A stretch of DNA of 64,000 nt from Streptomyces tendae (GTDB lineage: Bacteria > Actinomycetota > Actinomycetes > Streptomycetales > Streptomycetaceae). Made by a program: the position numbers and the translations under genes. Shown piece by piece: positions 38,756 through 47,719 of this stretch; the stretch's first letter is position 1; the number at the start of each line of letters is the position of its first letter. The notes beneath the pieces are model-generated. The model made no database searches and was not told where the DNA came from. It worked only from the letters and a program-made list of their open reading frames with translations. The stretch covers positions 2,232,001 through 2,296,000 of the forward strand of contig NZ_CP043959.1 of NCBI RefSeq assembly GCF_008632955.1, given 5' to 3'.

Positions 38756-39640
38756 ATGCTGCGCATCGCCGTCCCCAACAAGGGTTCCCTGTCCGGCCCT
38801 GCGGCGGAGATGCTGCATGAGGCCGGCTACCAGCAGCGGCGGGAGTCCAAGGAACTGCGGATCGTCGACCCGGTCAACGAGGTGGAGTTCTTCTACCTCC
38901 GCCCCCGCGACATCGCGATCTACGTCGCCTCCGGCCGGCTGGACATCGGCATCACCGGCCGTGACCTGCTGATCGACTCCGGCGCCGACGCCGAGGAGAT
39001 CCTCCCGCTGGGCTTCGCCCGCTCCACCTTCCGCTACGCCGCCAAGCCCGGCACCGTCACCACCGCCGCGGACCTGGCCGGCACGACCGTCGCCACCTCC
39101 TACGAGGGCATCGTCGCCGCGCACCTCGCGGAGCACGGCATCGACGCGTCCGTCGTCCACCTCGACGGCGCGGTCGAGACCGCCATCCAGCTCGGTGTCG
39201 CCGAGGTCATCGCGGACGTCGTCGAGACCGGCACCTCCCTGCGCAACGCCGGCCTCGAGGTCGTCGGCGAGCCGATCATGACGTCCGAGGCCGTGGTGAT
39301 CCTCCCCCGGGCTCGAACACACTCGCCCGGGGGGACCCCCACCACCGGCGCCGACGGCGAGGAGCCCAAGGTGCAGCAGTTCCTGCGCCGCCTGCAGGGC
39401 GTCCTGGTCGCCCGCACGTACGTGATGATGGACTACGACTGCCGGGTAGAGCAGCTGGAGAAGGCCGTCGCGCTGACCCCCGGCCTGGAGTCCCCGACCG
39501 TGTCGCCCCTGCACAACGAGGGCTGGGTCGCCGTCCGGGCGATGGTCCCCTCCAAGGAGGCGCAGCGGATCATGGACGACCTGTACGACATCGGGGCCCG
39601 CGCCATCCTCACCACGGCCATCCACGCCTGCCGCCTCTGA
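38756..39640 (+). CDS. hisG: ATP phosphoribosyltransferase (long form) with an in-frame insertion
   Basis: First step of histidine synthesis, feedback-inhibited by histidine. The 294-residue protein has LRIAVPNKGSLSGPAAEML, the PRPP site EVIADVVETGTSLRNAGLEV, and a C-terminal ACT-like regulatory domain (VALTPGLESPTVSPL). Residues ~182-203 (LPRARTHSPGGTPTTGADGE) are an unusual insert, coded by a GC-rich palindrome at 39302-39340, between the catalytic domain and LRRLQGVLVARTYVMM. Streptomyces HisG is otherwise about 282 residues as I recall. It lies in the inter-domain region and keeps the frame open. Confidence 0.94.
   Translation: MLRIAVPNKGSLSGPAAEMLHEAGYQQRRESKELRIVDPVNEVEFFYLRPRDIAIYVASGRLDIGITGRDLLIDSGADAEEILPLGFARSTFRYAAKPGTVTTAADLAGTTVATSYEGIVAAHLAEHGIDASVVHLDGAVETAIQLGVAEVIADVVETGTSLRNAGLEVVGEPIMTSEAVVILPRARTHSPGGTPTTGADGEEPKVQQFLRRLQGVLVARTYVMMDYDCRVEQLEKAVALTPGLESPTVSPLHNEGWVAVRAMVPSKEAQRIMDDLYDIGARAILTTAIHACRL
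39302..39340. repeat. Palindromic insertion inside hisG
   Basis: CTCCCCCGG ... GGGGGGACCCCC with the inner arms CCCCCGGGC (39304-39312) and GCCCGGGGG (39325-39333). The block layout matches the ribBA-leader element at 36560-36592. The frame is preserved, adding a Pro/Gly-rich loop to HisG. Confidence 0.65.
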
Positions 39641-39660
39641 CGGGGCCGGGGAGGACCGCC

Positions 39661-40122
39661 ATGTCCGACACACGGATGCCCGAACTGCCCGTCACCTTCC
39701 GGCCGGGCGTCACCCGCGCGGTGCTCCTCACCGCGGGCGCCGCGCTGTTCGTCGTCGTCAGTCTGATCGGGCTGCTGCTGTCCGGGCTCGGCCCGGGGGA
39801 GCGGATCAGCTTCGTGTTCACCGCCGCCCTGCTGGCCGGTGTGCTGTTCCTGCTGGCCCGGCCGAAGGTCGTCGCCGACGAGACGGGCGTCACGGTCGTC
39901 AACATCGTGAACCGGCGCCGCCTGGCCTGGCCGGAGATCCTTCAGGTGAACCTCCGCTCGGGTGATCCCTGGGTCTTCCTCGACCTCAGCGACGGCACCA
40001 GCATGCCCGTGCTCGGCATCCAGCCCGGCATGGCCCGGCAACGGGCCGTCGCCGACGCACGGGCCCTGCGGGCCCTCGCCGAGGCGCACTCCGCGCCCGA
40101 GGCCGGCGCCGCCCGGGACTGA
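39661..40122 (+). CDS. PH-domain-containing membrane protein
   Basis: 153 residues with two helices near the N-terminus (AVLLTAGAALFVVVSLIGLL and FVFTAALLAGVLFLL) and a C-terminal PH-like beta domain (VVADETGVTVVNIVNRRRLA then WVFLDLSDGTSMPVLGIQPG). Function unknown. It lies 20 bp after hisG and may share its transcript. Confidence 0.82.
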   Translation: MSDTRMPELPVTFRPGVTRAVLLTAGAALFVVVSLIGLLLSGLGPGERISFVFTAALLAGVLFLLARPKVVADETGVTVVNIVNRRRLAWPEILQVNLRSGDPWVFLDLSDGTSMPVLGIQPGMARQRAVADARALRALAEAHSAPEAGAARD

Positions 40123-40194
40123 CCCGGCGCCACCGGCCGTCGCCCGTCCGGGCACCGCGCACCTGCCGCAGTCGCCCCCGTCTTGATTAATCTG

Positions 40195-40225
40195 TTGGGC
40201 GGAGGCGCGCCGACAACGCCTCCGC
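40195..40225 (+). promoter_or_regulatory. Hairpin in the leader of the CNNM/CorC pair
   Basis: GGGCGGAGGC-N11-GCCTCCGCCC in the 259-bp region before the first CorC gene, which also holds smaller inverted repeats up to the start codon. It could be a terminator for the his-PH unit or part of a structured leader. I could not match it to a known magnesium or manganese riboswitch. Confidence 0.4.
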
Positions 40226-40381
40226 CCCTGTCGCCCCGCCCGGTGCCCAGGGGCCCCAGCTATCCGAGGAGTGACCCTCTCCGGCGATGGACGGATCGTC
40301 CTGCAGTACCTGCGCCGCCCCCTGCCGACATAGCGCTCATCCGGGTTCCCGGGTGCGCGCGCATGCGGAGGCGGCGGCATC

Positions 40382-41713
40382 ATGAGCACCCCTGCGCTGC
40401 TTCTCGCAGCCGCCTTCCTGCTGATCCTGGCCAACGGCTTCTTCGTGGCCGCCGAGTTCGGCCTGGTCACCGTCGAGCGGGCGGACGCCGAACAGGCCGC
40501 CGCAGGCGGCGACCGGCGCGCCCGGCGCGTCGTCGCGTCCCTGCGCGAGCTGTCGTTCCAGCTGTCCGGCACCCAGCTCGGCATCACCATCACCTCCCTC
40601 GTCGTCGGCATGCTCGCCGAACCGGCCCTGGCGGAACTGCTGCACGGCCCGCTCACCGGCCTCGGCACGCCCCAGGGCGCGGTCCCCGGCGTGTCCGTGG
40701 TGATCGGCATGCTGCTCGCGTCCGCCGTGCAGATGGTGATCGGCGAACTCGTGCCGAAGAACTGGGCGGTGTCCCGGCCGATGCAGGTCGCGCGCTTCGT
40801 CGCCGGCCCGCAGCACGCCTTCGCCCGCCTGTTCCACCCGGTCATCGCCGGGCTGAACGCCGTGGCCAACCGTCTGGTGCGGGCCCTGGGCATCGAGCCC
40901 GCCGAGGAACTCGCCTCCGCCCGCACCCCGGGCGAACTGGTTTCCCTGGCCCGGCATTCGGCCCGTGCGGGCGCCCTGGAGCAGGACACGGCGGACCTCT
41001 TCGTCCGCACCCTGTCCCTGGGCGAGCTGACCGCCCAGCACGTCATGACCCCGCGCGTGCGGGTCAGCGCCCTGCAGGCGTCCGCGACGGCCGAGGACGT
41101 GGTCAACCTGACCCGCGCCACCGGCCTGTCCCGCTTCCCCGTGTACCGGGAGCGGATCGACGAGATCGCCGGCATGGTCCACCTCAAGGACGCCCTCGCT
41201 GTCCCCGCGCACGAACGGCTGCGCACCCCGGTGGGCCGCATCGCCCGCCCGGCGCTGCTGGTCCCCGAGACCCTGCCGGTGCGCCCGCTGCTCGCCCGGC
41301 TGCGCAGCGAGCAGCCCATCGCGGTCGTCGTCGACGAGTACGGCGGCACCGCCGGCGTGGTCACCCTCGAGGACATCGTCGAGGAGATCGTCGGCGAGGT
41401 GCGCGACGAGCACGACGGGCAGGACGTGCCCGAACTCGCCCCGGCCCCGCCCGAGGACGGCAACCCCGCCTGGGACGTCGACGGGGGCGCCCGGGTCGAC
41501 ATCCTGCGCCGCATAGGGCTGGAGGTCCCCGAGGGCCCGTACGAGACGGTCGCCGGGCTGGTCGCCGATCTGCTCGGCCGGATCCCGGCCGTCGGGGACC
41601 GCGCCGACCTGGCCGGCTGGCGGCTTTCCGTGCGCCGCGTGGGCCACTACCGTGCGGAACGGGTCCGCCTGGTCCGCACCGCGCGGCTCCCTCTGGCGGA
41701 GGCGGCCCGATGA
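40382..41713 (+). CDS. CNNM/HlyC-CorC family membrane protein with CBS domains (1)
   Basis: 443 residues. The N-terminal CNNM transmembrane domain (~1-190) has ILANGFFVAAEFGLVTVERA and GELVPKNWAVSRP. A CBS pair follows at ~210-340 (VMTPRVRVSALQASATAEDV; VVVDEYGGTAGVVTLEDIVE), then a CorC_HlyC domain. The family handles Mg2+/Co2+ efflux or homeostasis. Its stop overlaps the start of the second, paralogous gene (ATGA). Confidence 0.9.
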   Translation: MSTPALLLAAAFLLILANGFFVAAEFGLVTVERADAEQAAAGGDRRARRVVASLRELSFQLSGTQLGITITSLVVGMLAEPALAELLHGPLTGLGTPQGAVPGVSVVIGMLLASAVQMVIGELVPKNWAVSRPMQVARFVAGPQHAFARLFHPVIAGLNAVANRLVRALGIEPAEELASARTPGELVSLARHSARAGALEQDTADLFVRTLSLGELTAQHVMTPRVRVSALQASATAEDVVNLTRATGLSRFPVYRERIDEIAGMVHLKDALAVPAHERLRTPVGRIARPALLVPETLPVRPLLARLRSEQPIAVVVDEYGGTAGVVTLEDIVEEIVGEVRDEHDGQDVPELAPAPPEDGNPAWDVDGGARVDILRRIGLEVPEGPYETVAGLVADLLGRIPAVGDRADLAGWRLSVRRVGHYRAERVRLVRTARLPLAEAAR

Positions 41714-42786
41714 GCGTCCTGCACCTGCTGTTCGCCGCCCTCCTGGTGCTGGCCAACGGCTTCTTCGTCGGCGCCGAGTTCGCCCTGGTGTCGGTCCGCC
41801 GCAGCCAGATCGAGCCGCTCGGCACCAGCCGCGCCCGCCAGGTGCTGTACGGCCTGGAGCATCTGCCGCAGATGATGGCGGCCGCCCAGTTCGGCATCAC
41901 CGTCTGCTCGCTCACCCTGGGCGCGGTCGCCGAACCGACCGTCGCCCGGCTGCTGGAGCCGGTGTTCACGTGGATGCACCTCCCGCACGGCGTGATCCAC
42001 CCGCTCGGCTACGTCATCGCGCTCGCCGCCGTGATCTTCTTCCACCTGGTCATCGGCGAGATGGTGCCCAAGAACCTGGCGATGGCGGCCCCCGAGAAGG
42101 CGGCCCTGTGGCTGAGCCCCGGCCTGGTCTGGTTCGCCCGCCTGTGCAAGCCGGTCACCGTCACCCTCGGCGCCTTGGCCCAGGGCATCCTGCGGCTCTT
42201 CCGGGTGGAGCCCAAGGACGAGGTCGAGGCCGTCTTCACCAGCGAGCAGCTCAACCGGCTGGTCGAGGACGCCGGGCAGGCGGGCCTGCTCGACCCCGAG
42301 GAGGCCGAGCGCCTGGAGGACGCGCTGGAGCTGGGCTCGCGCCCGGTGACGGACGTCCTGCTGCGCCGCGAGTCCCTCGTGACGGTCACCCCCGCGGTCA
42401 CCCCGGGGCAGATCGTGGAGCTGACCGCCCGTACCGGGTACTCGCGCTTCCCGGTGGCCGCGGAGAGCGGTGCCTTCATGGGCTACCTGCATGTCAAGGA
42501 CGTGCTGGACCTGGAGGACACCGACCGCGCCGTCCCGCAGCACCTGTGGCGGCCCATGACGACCCTGCGTCCGGAACTCCCGCTGGACGACGCCCTGACG
42601 GTGATGCGCCGCGCGGCCACCCACCTGGCCCAGGTGTCGGACGCCTCCGGGAAGGTGCTGGGCCTGGTGGCCCTGGAGGACGTCCTGGAGCTGCTGGTGG
42701 GCGAGGTCCGCGACCCCGCCCACCGCGAGGTGACGCTCACCCCGCAGCGGGCGAGCGGGACCCCCGAGGAGGCGATGGCCACCTGA
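41710..42786 (+). CDS. CNNM/HlyC-CorC family membrane protein with CBS domains (2)
   Basis: 358 residues, paralogue of the preceding gene: VLANGFFVGAEFALVSVRRS, GEMVPKNLAMAAPEKA and CBS motifs TGYSRFPVAAESGAFMGYLH and LGLVALEDVLELLVGEVRD. It lacks the C-terminal CorC_HlyC extension of its neighbour, so the two may form an unequal pair or heteromer. The ATG overlaps the upstream stop, indicating coupled translation. Confidence 0.9.
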   Translation: MSVLHLLFAALLVLANGFFVGAEFALVSVRRSQIEPLGTSRARQVLYGLEHLPQMMAAAQFGITVCSLTLGAVAEPTVARLLEPVFTWMHLPHGVIHPLGYVIALAAVIFFHLVIGEMVPKNLAMAAPEKAALWLSPGLVWFARLCKPVTVTLGALAQGILRLFRVEPKDEVEAVFTSEQLNRLVEDAGQAGLLDPEEAERLEDALELGSRPVTDVLLRRESLVTVTPAVTPGQIVELTARTGYSRFPVAAESGAFMGYLHVKDVLDLEDTDRAVPQHLWRPMTTLRPELPLDDALTVMRRAATHLAQVSDASGKVLGLVALEDVLELLVGEVRDPAHREVTLTPQRASGTPEEAMAT

Positions 42787-42819
42787 CCGCGGGCGGCCCC
42801 GGCCGCCCTCGTCGACACG

Positions 42820-42847
42820 CCCGTCGGGGTCTCACGGCCCCGACGGG
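42820..42847. terminator. Bidirectional terminator hairpin
   Basis: CCCGTCGGGG-N8-CCCCGACGGG between convergent genes, overlapping the end of the AAA gene. Confidence 0.65.
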
Positions 42848-44694
42848 TCCGACGGGCCCCGCCCGGACAACACCTCCCCGTACGCCTGCATCAGGTCCGG
42901 CAGGCGCAGCGTCGCCAGGTCCTCCCGGGACAGCGGGCCCGGGTATCCCGACAGCCTGAGGTCCCGGTAGGCGCAGCTCTTCTCGTACAGGGTGCGCAGG
43001 AAACGCCCGTTGCCCAGTTCGTCGATCCAGCCCTGGTCCACCACATGCCCGGCGATCGACCGCAGCTCGTCCACGGCCTCCTCGTCCCACACGTCGCCGT
43101 TCTCCGCCGCCAGCACCTCGCCGATCGCGGTCAGCTCCAGCGGCCGGTACGAGGGGAAGTCCACCCGGGTGGTGAACCGGGACGACAGCCCGGGGTTGGC
43201 GGCCAGCAGCCGGTCCATGCCCTCCGGGTAGCCGGCGAGGATCACCACCAGGTGGTCCCGGTTGTCCTCCGCCCGCTTCAGCAGCACCTGCAGCGCCTCG
43301 TCGCCGTACGCGTCGCCCTTGCCGTATCCGGAGTTGGAGAGCGAGTACGCCTCGTCGACGAAGAGCACCCCGCCGAGCGCGGAGTCGATCAGCTCGTTGG
43401 CCTTCACCGCGGTCTGCCCCAGGTACTCGCCGACCAGGTCCGCCCGCTGGGCCTCCACCAGGTGGTCGCCGCCGAGCAGCCCGAGGGCGTAGAAGACCCG
43501 GCCGAGGATCCGGGCGACCGTCGTCTTGCCGGTGCCGGACGGTCCGGAGAAGACGAAGTGCCGCTTCGGGGGCTGCACCGGCAGTCCCTGCCCGGTCCGC
43601 AGCCGCGCCATGTTCAACTGCGCCGACAACGCCTTGACCTGGCGCTTCACCGGCTCCAGACCGACCATGCGCTCCAGCTCCGCGAGCGCCTCCTCCAGTA
43701 ACGCCGGGTCGGTGGGACCGGACGGCAGCGGCGACGCCGGGCTGCCGGCCCGCTCGCGCGCCCCCGGACCGCCGAGCGAGGACAGGGAGGAGGGCGGCGG
43801 CTCGGGATCGGACAGCCGCAGATCACGCCCCTCGGCGCCGAACAGCGGGTCCAGCGTGTCCGGGCCGTCGATCATGTCCTGACCGACGCCGGTGAGGGTG
43901 ATCGCGGCGAGGTCGGCGGAGTCGTCGTAGCCGTCGCCCTCGGCGATCGCGGCGAGCCGGGCCGAGGTGTCCATGAAGGCGGGGTCGACGCGGTGCACGG
44001 CCCGGTACAGGGGGAGGGCGGCGGCGCTGCGGCCGGTGCCCTCGTGGGCGCGGGCCAGCCAGTAGCGCAGCTCCTTGCGCTGCGGCTGCTCGCTGCGACA
44101 GCGCATCAGGGCCGCCGACAGCAGCGGTTCGGCCTGTCCGTACATCTCCAGGCGCACCCGGGCCATGCCGCCGAACAGGCCGGCCTCGATGCCCAGCACC
44201 GGGTCGTCGACGAGCGGGTCGGTGTGCCGGACCAGCTGCTCCCAGTCCTTGACCAGGTAGGCACGGCAGGCGTGCAGGAAGCGGACCTGCGGGTCGGTGT
44301 CCACCGGGGGCAGTCCGGCGAGCGCCTGGTCCAGCTCGGGGACGTGGCGGCCGTCCAGCCAGTGGGAGGCGTGGGCGAGCAGCAGGTCCCGGGGGCTCTC
44401 CAGCACGGGCTGAACCCACCAGCCCAGCCAGTACCAGGAGTTGAGGGTGCGCCGGTGCCGGGTGCGCTGTTCGCCGAAGCGGTCGCGGTGGCGGTACATC
44501 CTCAGCAGCGCGGTCGTCGTGTCCACGCGCAGCGCGTGCAGTCCGAGCCAGCCGTCGGCCATCCCGGGGTCGATCCGCACCGCGGTCCGGAACTCCTCCT
44601 CCGCCTGCGGATAGGCGCCCATGGTGTAGGCGTCCACGCCTCGCAGCCAGGCGAGGTCGGCCGGGGCCTGCGGGCCCTGCGTGCCGAAGTCCAT
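42832..44694 (-). CDS. TPR-containing AAA+ ATPase, CbxX/CfqX (EccA-like)
   Basis: 620 residues from ATG 44694 behind GGGGGAC. The N-terminal ~280 residues are helical repeats (YPQAEEEFRTAVRIDPGMAD). The C-terminal AAA+ domain has Walker A FSGPSGTGKTTVARILG (~residue 385), Walker B GVLFVDEAYSL and the sensor region LAGYPEGMDRLLAANPGLS with the arginine finger region SSRF. Similar proteins include CbbX-type Rubisco activase and EccA of ESX secretion, but no ESX genes are nearby. Cytosolic; client unknown. Confidence 0.87.
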   Translation of the reverse strand: MDFGTQGPQAPADLAWLRGVDAYTMGAYPQAEEEFRTAVRIDPGMADGWLGLHALRVDTTTALLRMYRHRDRFGEQRTRHRRTLNSWYWLGWWVQPVLESPRDLLLAHASHWLDGRHVPELDQALAGLPPVDTDPQVRFLHACRAYLVKDWEQLVRHTDPLVDDPVLGIEAGLFGGMARVRLEMYGQAEPLLSAALMRCRSEQPQRKELRYWLARAHEGTGRSAAALPLYRAVHRVDPAFMDTSARLAAIAEGDGYDDSADLAAITLTGVGQDMIDGPDTLDPLFGAEGRDLRLSDPEPPPSSLSSLGGPGARERAGSPASPLPSGPTDPALLEEALAELERMVGLEPVKRQVKALSAQLNMARLRTGQGLPVQPPKRHFVFSGPSGTGKTTVARILGRVFYALGLLGGDHLVEAQRADLVGEYLGQTAVKANELIDSALGGVLFVDEAYSLSNSGYGKGDAYGDEALQVLLKRAEDNRDHLVVILAGYPEGMDRLLAANPGLSSRFTTRVDFPSYRPLELTAIGEVLAAENGDVWDEEAVDELRSIAGHVVDQGWIDELGNGRFLRTLYEKSCAYRDLRLSGYPGPLSREDLATLRLPDLMQAYGEVLSGRGPSDPSGP

Positions 44695-45151
44695 CACGTC
44701 CCCCACGAACCGTGCCCCCGTCGGTGTGCCGGCCGGCCCTCGGCCGCCGGCCCCCTGTGGTCGAACCGCCGTGCCGCGGACCGGAGTTGCAAGGTGCGCG
44801 ACGCATCGTCCGCCGGTCGCACCGAGGGCATCGTACCTGCGGTGGCGTCACGTCCCCAGGGTGCCGTGCAGGGGGAACACGGGGCGCGTGGGAGGGGCGC
44901 GGCGCACGCTCCCTCACCGAGGGTGATCGTCATATGCCACTGTGCGCCCGGAAAATGCGAAAAGGGCAGAACGAAGCCCCCGATCACGGGGGAACAACCG
45001 GGGGCTTCGTGTCTGCGGGCGGCTCCCGAAGGGCCGCACATTGAGAACGTAAGACCTGTACGGGCCCTCGGTCAAGCGGAGTTGGGGTACTGCGGCAACT
45101 TGTCCGGGACCGCTCTTCACGGGTTCACCACATTGCGGATGACTCGTCACT
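44695..45151. other. 457-bp intergenic region with a terminator
   Basis: No gene recognised between the AAA and uridine-kinase-like genes, both on the minus strand. It contains a strong hairpin (44972-45009) and, 36 bp upstream on the minus strand, a possible promoter: TTGACC (plus 45070-45075), 17 bp, TTACGT (plus 45047-45052). Confidence 0.55.
44972..45009 (-). terminator. Rho-independent terminator
   Basis: CGAAGCCCCCG / CGGGGGCTTCG, an 11-bp stem with a 16-nt loop, followed on the minus strand by TTCTGCCCTTTTCGC. A leftward promoter lies about 40 bp before it. Confidence 0.7.
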
Positions 45152-45694
45152 CTACGTGAGCGGGCAGGGTGCCTCACCGGTCCCGGCAGGCCCGGCGACC
45201 AGCTCGTATCCCTCCTGTCGCTGCCGCACCAGCAGATGTGCGAAGGGGCGCGAAGGGTCATCGGCGAAGTGCTCGCGCTCCGCCCCCGTCCATCCGTCCC
45301 AGAACTCCCGCTGCTCCTCACCGTCCCGGGCCCGCCCGCGCGCCCAGGACTCCTCAGGGGGCAGGTCCATCCAGAGCAGCAGCGCCAGATGCGGGCGCAG
45401 CGCCCGACGCCCCGCGCCCACGCCCTCCATCACGACCACGGGGGCGGCCGGCAGAGCACGCGGCGGGCCGGGGCGGCGGGCGCGCCAGTCGTAGGGGGCG
45501 TAGCGCGCCGACTCGCCCCGGGCGAGCGGGCCGATCACCTCGCCGAGCAGCCGTCCGGTCCAGTCGAACAGTTCGTCATGGTGGGCGATGTCGTCGAGGT
45601 GCAGCACCGGGGCACCGCCGAGCGCACCGGCGAGCAGCCCGGCGAAGGTCGACTTCCCGGACCCGGCGTGTCCGTCGACGGCGACGAGCCGCAC
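45152..45694 (-). CDS. Uridine kinase-like P-loop NTPase
   Basis: 180 residues. The P-loop GHAGSGKSTFAGLLA lies at the very N-terminus (~residue 10), followed by LHLDDIAHHDELFDW, YAPYDWRARRPGPPR and VVVMEGVGAGRRALRP, the general layout of uridine kinase/phosphoribulokinase-type enzymes. Conserved-looking residues (ASRILRLPPSCGPVRL) continue upstream of the GTG 45694 but no better start codon appears before a stop. Substrate not proven. Confidence 0.85.
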   Translation of the reverse strand: MRLVAVDGHAGSGKSTFAGLLAGALGGAPVLHLDDIAHHDELFDWTGRLLGEVIGPLARGESARYAPYDWRARRPGPPRALPAAPVVVMEGVGAGRRALRPHLALLLWMDLPPEESWARGRARDGEEQREFWDGWTGAEREHFADDPSRPFAHLLVRQRQEGYELVAGPAGTGEAPCPLT

Positions 45695-46018
45695 CGGACC
45701 GCACGAGGGCGGAAGCCGCAGGATGCGGGAGGCGAGGGTGTGAATGGCGGGTTCCCGGGGCTGTGGGGGAGTACGGACGGGAGCACTCTAGGGCCCGCGC
45801 TCCCGGCCCGGCCCAAGGCGGGGGCCACCGCCCACCTGCGGCGCTTCCGACATTGGTCGAGTCCCATGTTGGTCCGCACCGCACGGCCAGGGTGCTGGCA
45901 GGACCCGCCCGGCTGCGTTCATAGTGGGGCCCACACCCGCTCCACCCGGCGGACGCACACCGTCCGGCGGCCGTGCACTGGCCTTGTCCCGACTCCGACA
46001 CCTGGGGGTCCCCCACCC
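45695..46018. other. 324-bp divergent intergenic region
   Basis: No gene. A TTCATAGT stretch at ~45918-45925 could be a rightward -10 for the peptidase gene. Nothing else recognised. Confidence 0.4.
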
Positions 46019-47392
46019 ATGAGCAGAGCCGAACTGCCGTCCCGCAGAACCCTCCTGGCCGCGGCCGTCGTCGCAGCCGTCGCCGGAGGGGCGGGACCGG
46101 CGTCCGCGGCCGCCCCGGCCACCGTCGCCACCCGGCCCACCGGATCCGGGCGCGCCGCCGCCCGCACCGTCGACAACCGGGCCTGGACCACCTACACCGA
46201 CTGGCGCGCAGGCACCGCCGCCGGCACCCGCGCTGTCGCCGGCGCCCGCCCCGGCCTGGTCCTCGCCAAGCCCGCCGGCACCACGGACTACACCGACCCG
46301 CACACCGGACGCACGGCCGCCTACGAGTACGCGACCTGGACCTCGCCCGTCCACCGCCTCGCGGTCCCGGCCACCGAGGCGATCGCCTCCTGGAACGCGC
46401 ACACCCCCGAGGGCACCTGGCTCCAGATCGAGCTGAAGGGCACCTACTCCGACGGCACGGACACCCCCTGGTACGTGATGGGCCGCTGGGCGGCCGGCGA
46501 CGGGGACATCCTGCGCACCTCGGTGGACGACCAGAGCGACGGGAGGAGCAGCGTCTGGACGGACACCCTCGCCGTCGACGACGCGGCCTCGGGCCTGCGC
46601 CTCACCTCCGCCCGGCTGCGCCTCACCCTGTACCGCCGCCCCGGCACCCGCCTCACCCCGACCGTGTGGCGGGCCGGCCTGATGGGCTCCGACGTCCCCG
46701 ACAGGTTCACCGTCCCCGCCTCCGAGCCCGGCCTCGCCCGGGAACTGGTCGTCCCGCGCTACTCGCAGGAGATCCACAAGGGCCAGTACCCGGAGTACGA
46801 CAACGGCGGCGAGGCCTGGTGCAGCCCCACCTCCTCGCAGATGATCATCGAGTACTGGGGCGGCCGGCTCTCCGAGGAGCAGCTCTCCTGGGTCGATCCC
46901 TCCTACGCCGACCCGCAGATCTGCCACGCGGCCCGCCACACCTACGACCACCAGTACGCGGGCTGCGGCAACTGGCCGTTCAACGCGGCCTATGCGGCGA
47001 CCTTCCCCGGCCTGCAGGGCGTCGTCACCCGGCTGAGGTCCCTCACCGACCTGGAGACGCTGATCGCGGCGGGCATCCCGGCCATCACCTCCCAGTCGTT
47101 CCTCAAGGAGGAGCTGACGGGCGCGGGCTACGGCACCTCCGGGCACCTGATGACCGTGATCGGCTTCACTGCCGACGGCGACGTGATCGCCAACGACCCG
47201 GCCTCGGACGACAACGAGGCCGTGCGCCGGATCTACCAGCGGCGCGAATGGGAGAACATCTGGCTGAGGACCAAGCGCTACAACGCCTCCGGGAAGGTCG
47301 TCTCCGGCACCGGCGGCGTCTGCTACCTGTACTTCCCGGCGCGGCCGACCCCGCGCCAGCGCAAGGCGCTCGCGGCGGTGGGCGTGCGCTGA
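46019..47392 (+). CDS. Secreted C39-like cysteine peptidase family protein
   Basis: 457 residues. An N-terminal signal with twin arginines (LPSRRTLLAAAVVAAVAGGA then ASAAA) suggests Tat export. The C-terminal half is a peptidase C39_2-type papain-like fold: Cys in GGEAWCSPTSSQMIIEYWGG, His in GTSGHLMTVIGFTADGD and Asp in VIANDPASDDNEAVRR. The N-terminal ~200 residues are a beta-rich domain. Target unknown; protease or transglutaminase-like activity outside the cell is plausible. Confidence 0.87.
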   Translation: MSRAELPSRRTLLAAAVVAAVAGGAGPASAAAPATVATRPTGSGRAAARTVDNRAWTTYTDWRAGTAAGTRAVAGARPGLVLAKPAGTTDYTDPHTGRTAAYEYATWTSPVHRLAVPATEAIASWNAHTPEGTWLQIELKGTYSDGTDTPWYVMGRWAAGDGDILRTSVDDQSDGRSSVWTDTLAVDDAASGLRLTSARLRLTLYRRPGTRLTPTVWRAGLMGSDVPDRFTVPASEPGLARELVVPRYSQEIHKGQYPEYDNGGEAWCSPTSSQMIIEYWGGRLSEEQLSWVDPSYADPQICHAARHTYDHQYAGCGNWPFNAAYAATFPGLQGVVTRLRSLTDLETLIAAGIPAITSQSFLKEELTGAGYGTSGHLMTVIGFTADGDVIANDPASDDNEAVRRIYQRREWENIWLRTKRYNASGKVVSGTGGVCYLYFPARPTPRQRKALAAVGVR

Positions 47393-47402
47393 GCCGGCAC
47401 CA

Positions 47403-47435
47403 GCGGCGGGCCCCGGTGCGTCCGGGGTCCGCCGC
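47403..47435 (+). terminator. Terminator after the C39-like gene
   Basis: GCGGCGGGCCCCGG / CCGGGGTCCGCCGC, a 14-bp stem with one G-U pair and a 5-nt loop, 10 bp after the stop. Confidence 0.7.
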
Positions 47436-47531
47436 GTGTGAGCAACCTCTCGGCGGCACCGGCCGTTTCCGGTGGCAAGGTGGACGACGTCCCTGGGGGG
47501 GACCGGCCACCACCGAGACCAGGTAGAAGTC

Positions 47532-47672
47532 ATGACCGCGAACGCAGCCACCGTCACCCGTGCCCGTACCGGCGGCCCCCGCGAGGACGGCCCGAAGATC
47601 CTCGAGCATGTGCTCGGCTGGACCCTCGTCGTGGTCCTCGCGATGCTCGTCACCCAGCTGGGACTGCTGTAG
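47532..47672 (+). CDS. SCO1431-family small membrane protein
   Basis: 46 residues: MTANAATVTRARTGGPREDG, then a single hydrophobic helix ILEHVLGWTLVVVLAMLVTQ at the C-terminus. The length, helix and place beside a TetR gene and a chitinase gene match the small membrane protein known as the SCO1431 family. No function known to me. Only a weak AGAAG ribosome-binding site is visible. Confidence 0.8.
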   Translation: MTANAATVTRARTGGPREDGPKILEHVLGWTLVVVLAMLVTQLGLL

Positions 47673-47719
47673 TCCGCTCCGCAGACCGCCCGTGCTGTGG
47701 CCCGGGCCGACCTGCCATA

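Noticed and set aside
42832..44694. ESX (type VII) secretion locus
   Set aside because: The AAA protein resembles EccA, but no EccB-E, EsxA/B or mycosin genes are nearby.
45010..45151. tRNA gene
   Set aside because: A GGGTTCACC-like stretch exists but no acceptor stem or anticodon arm can be built around it.
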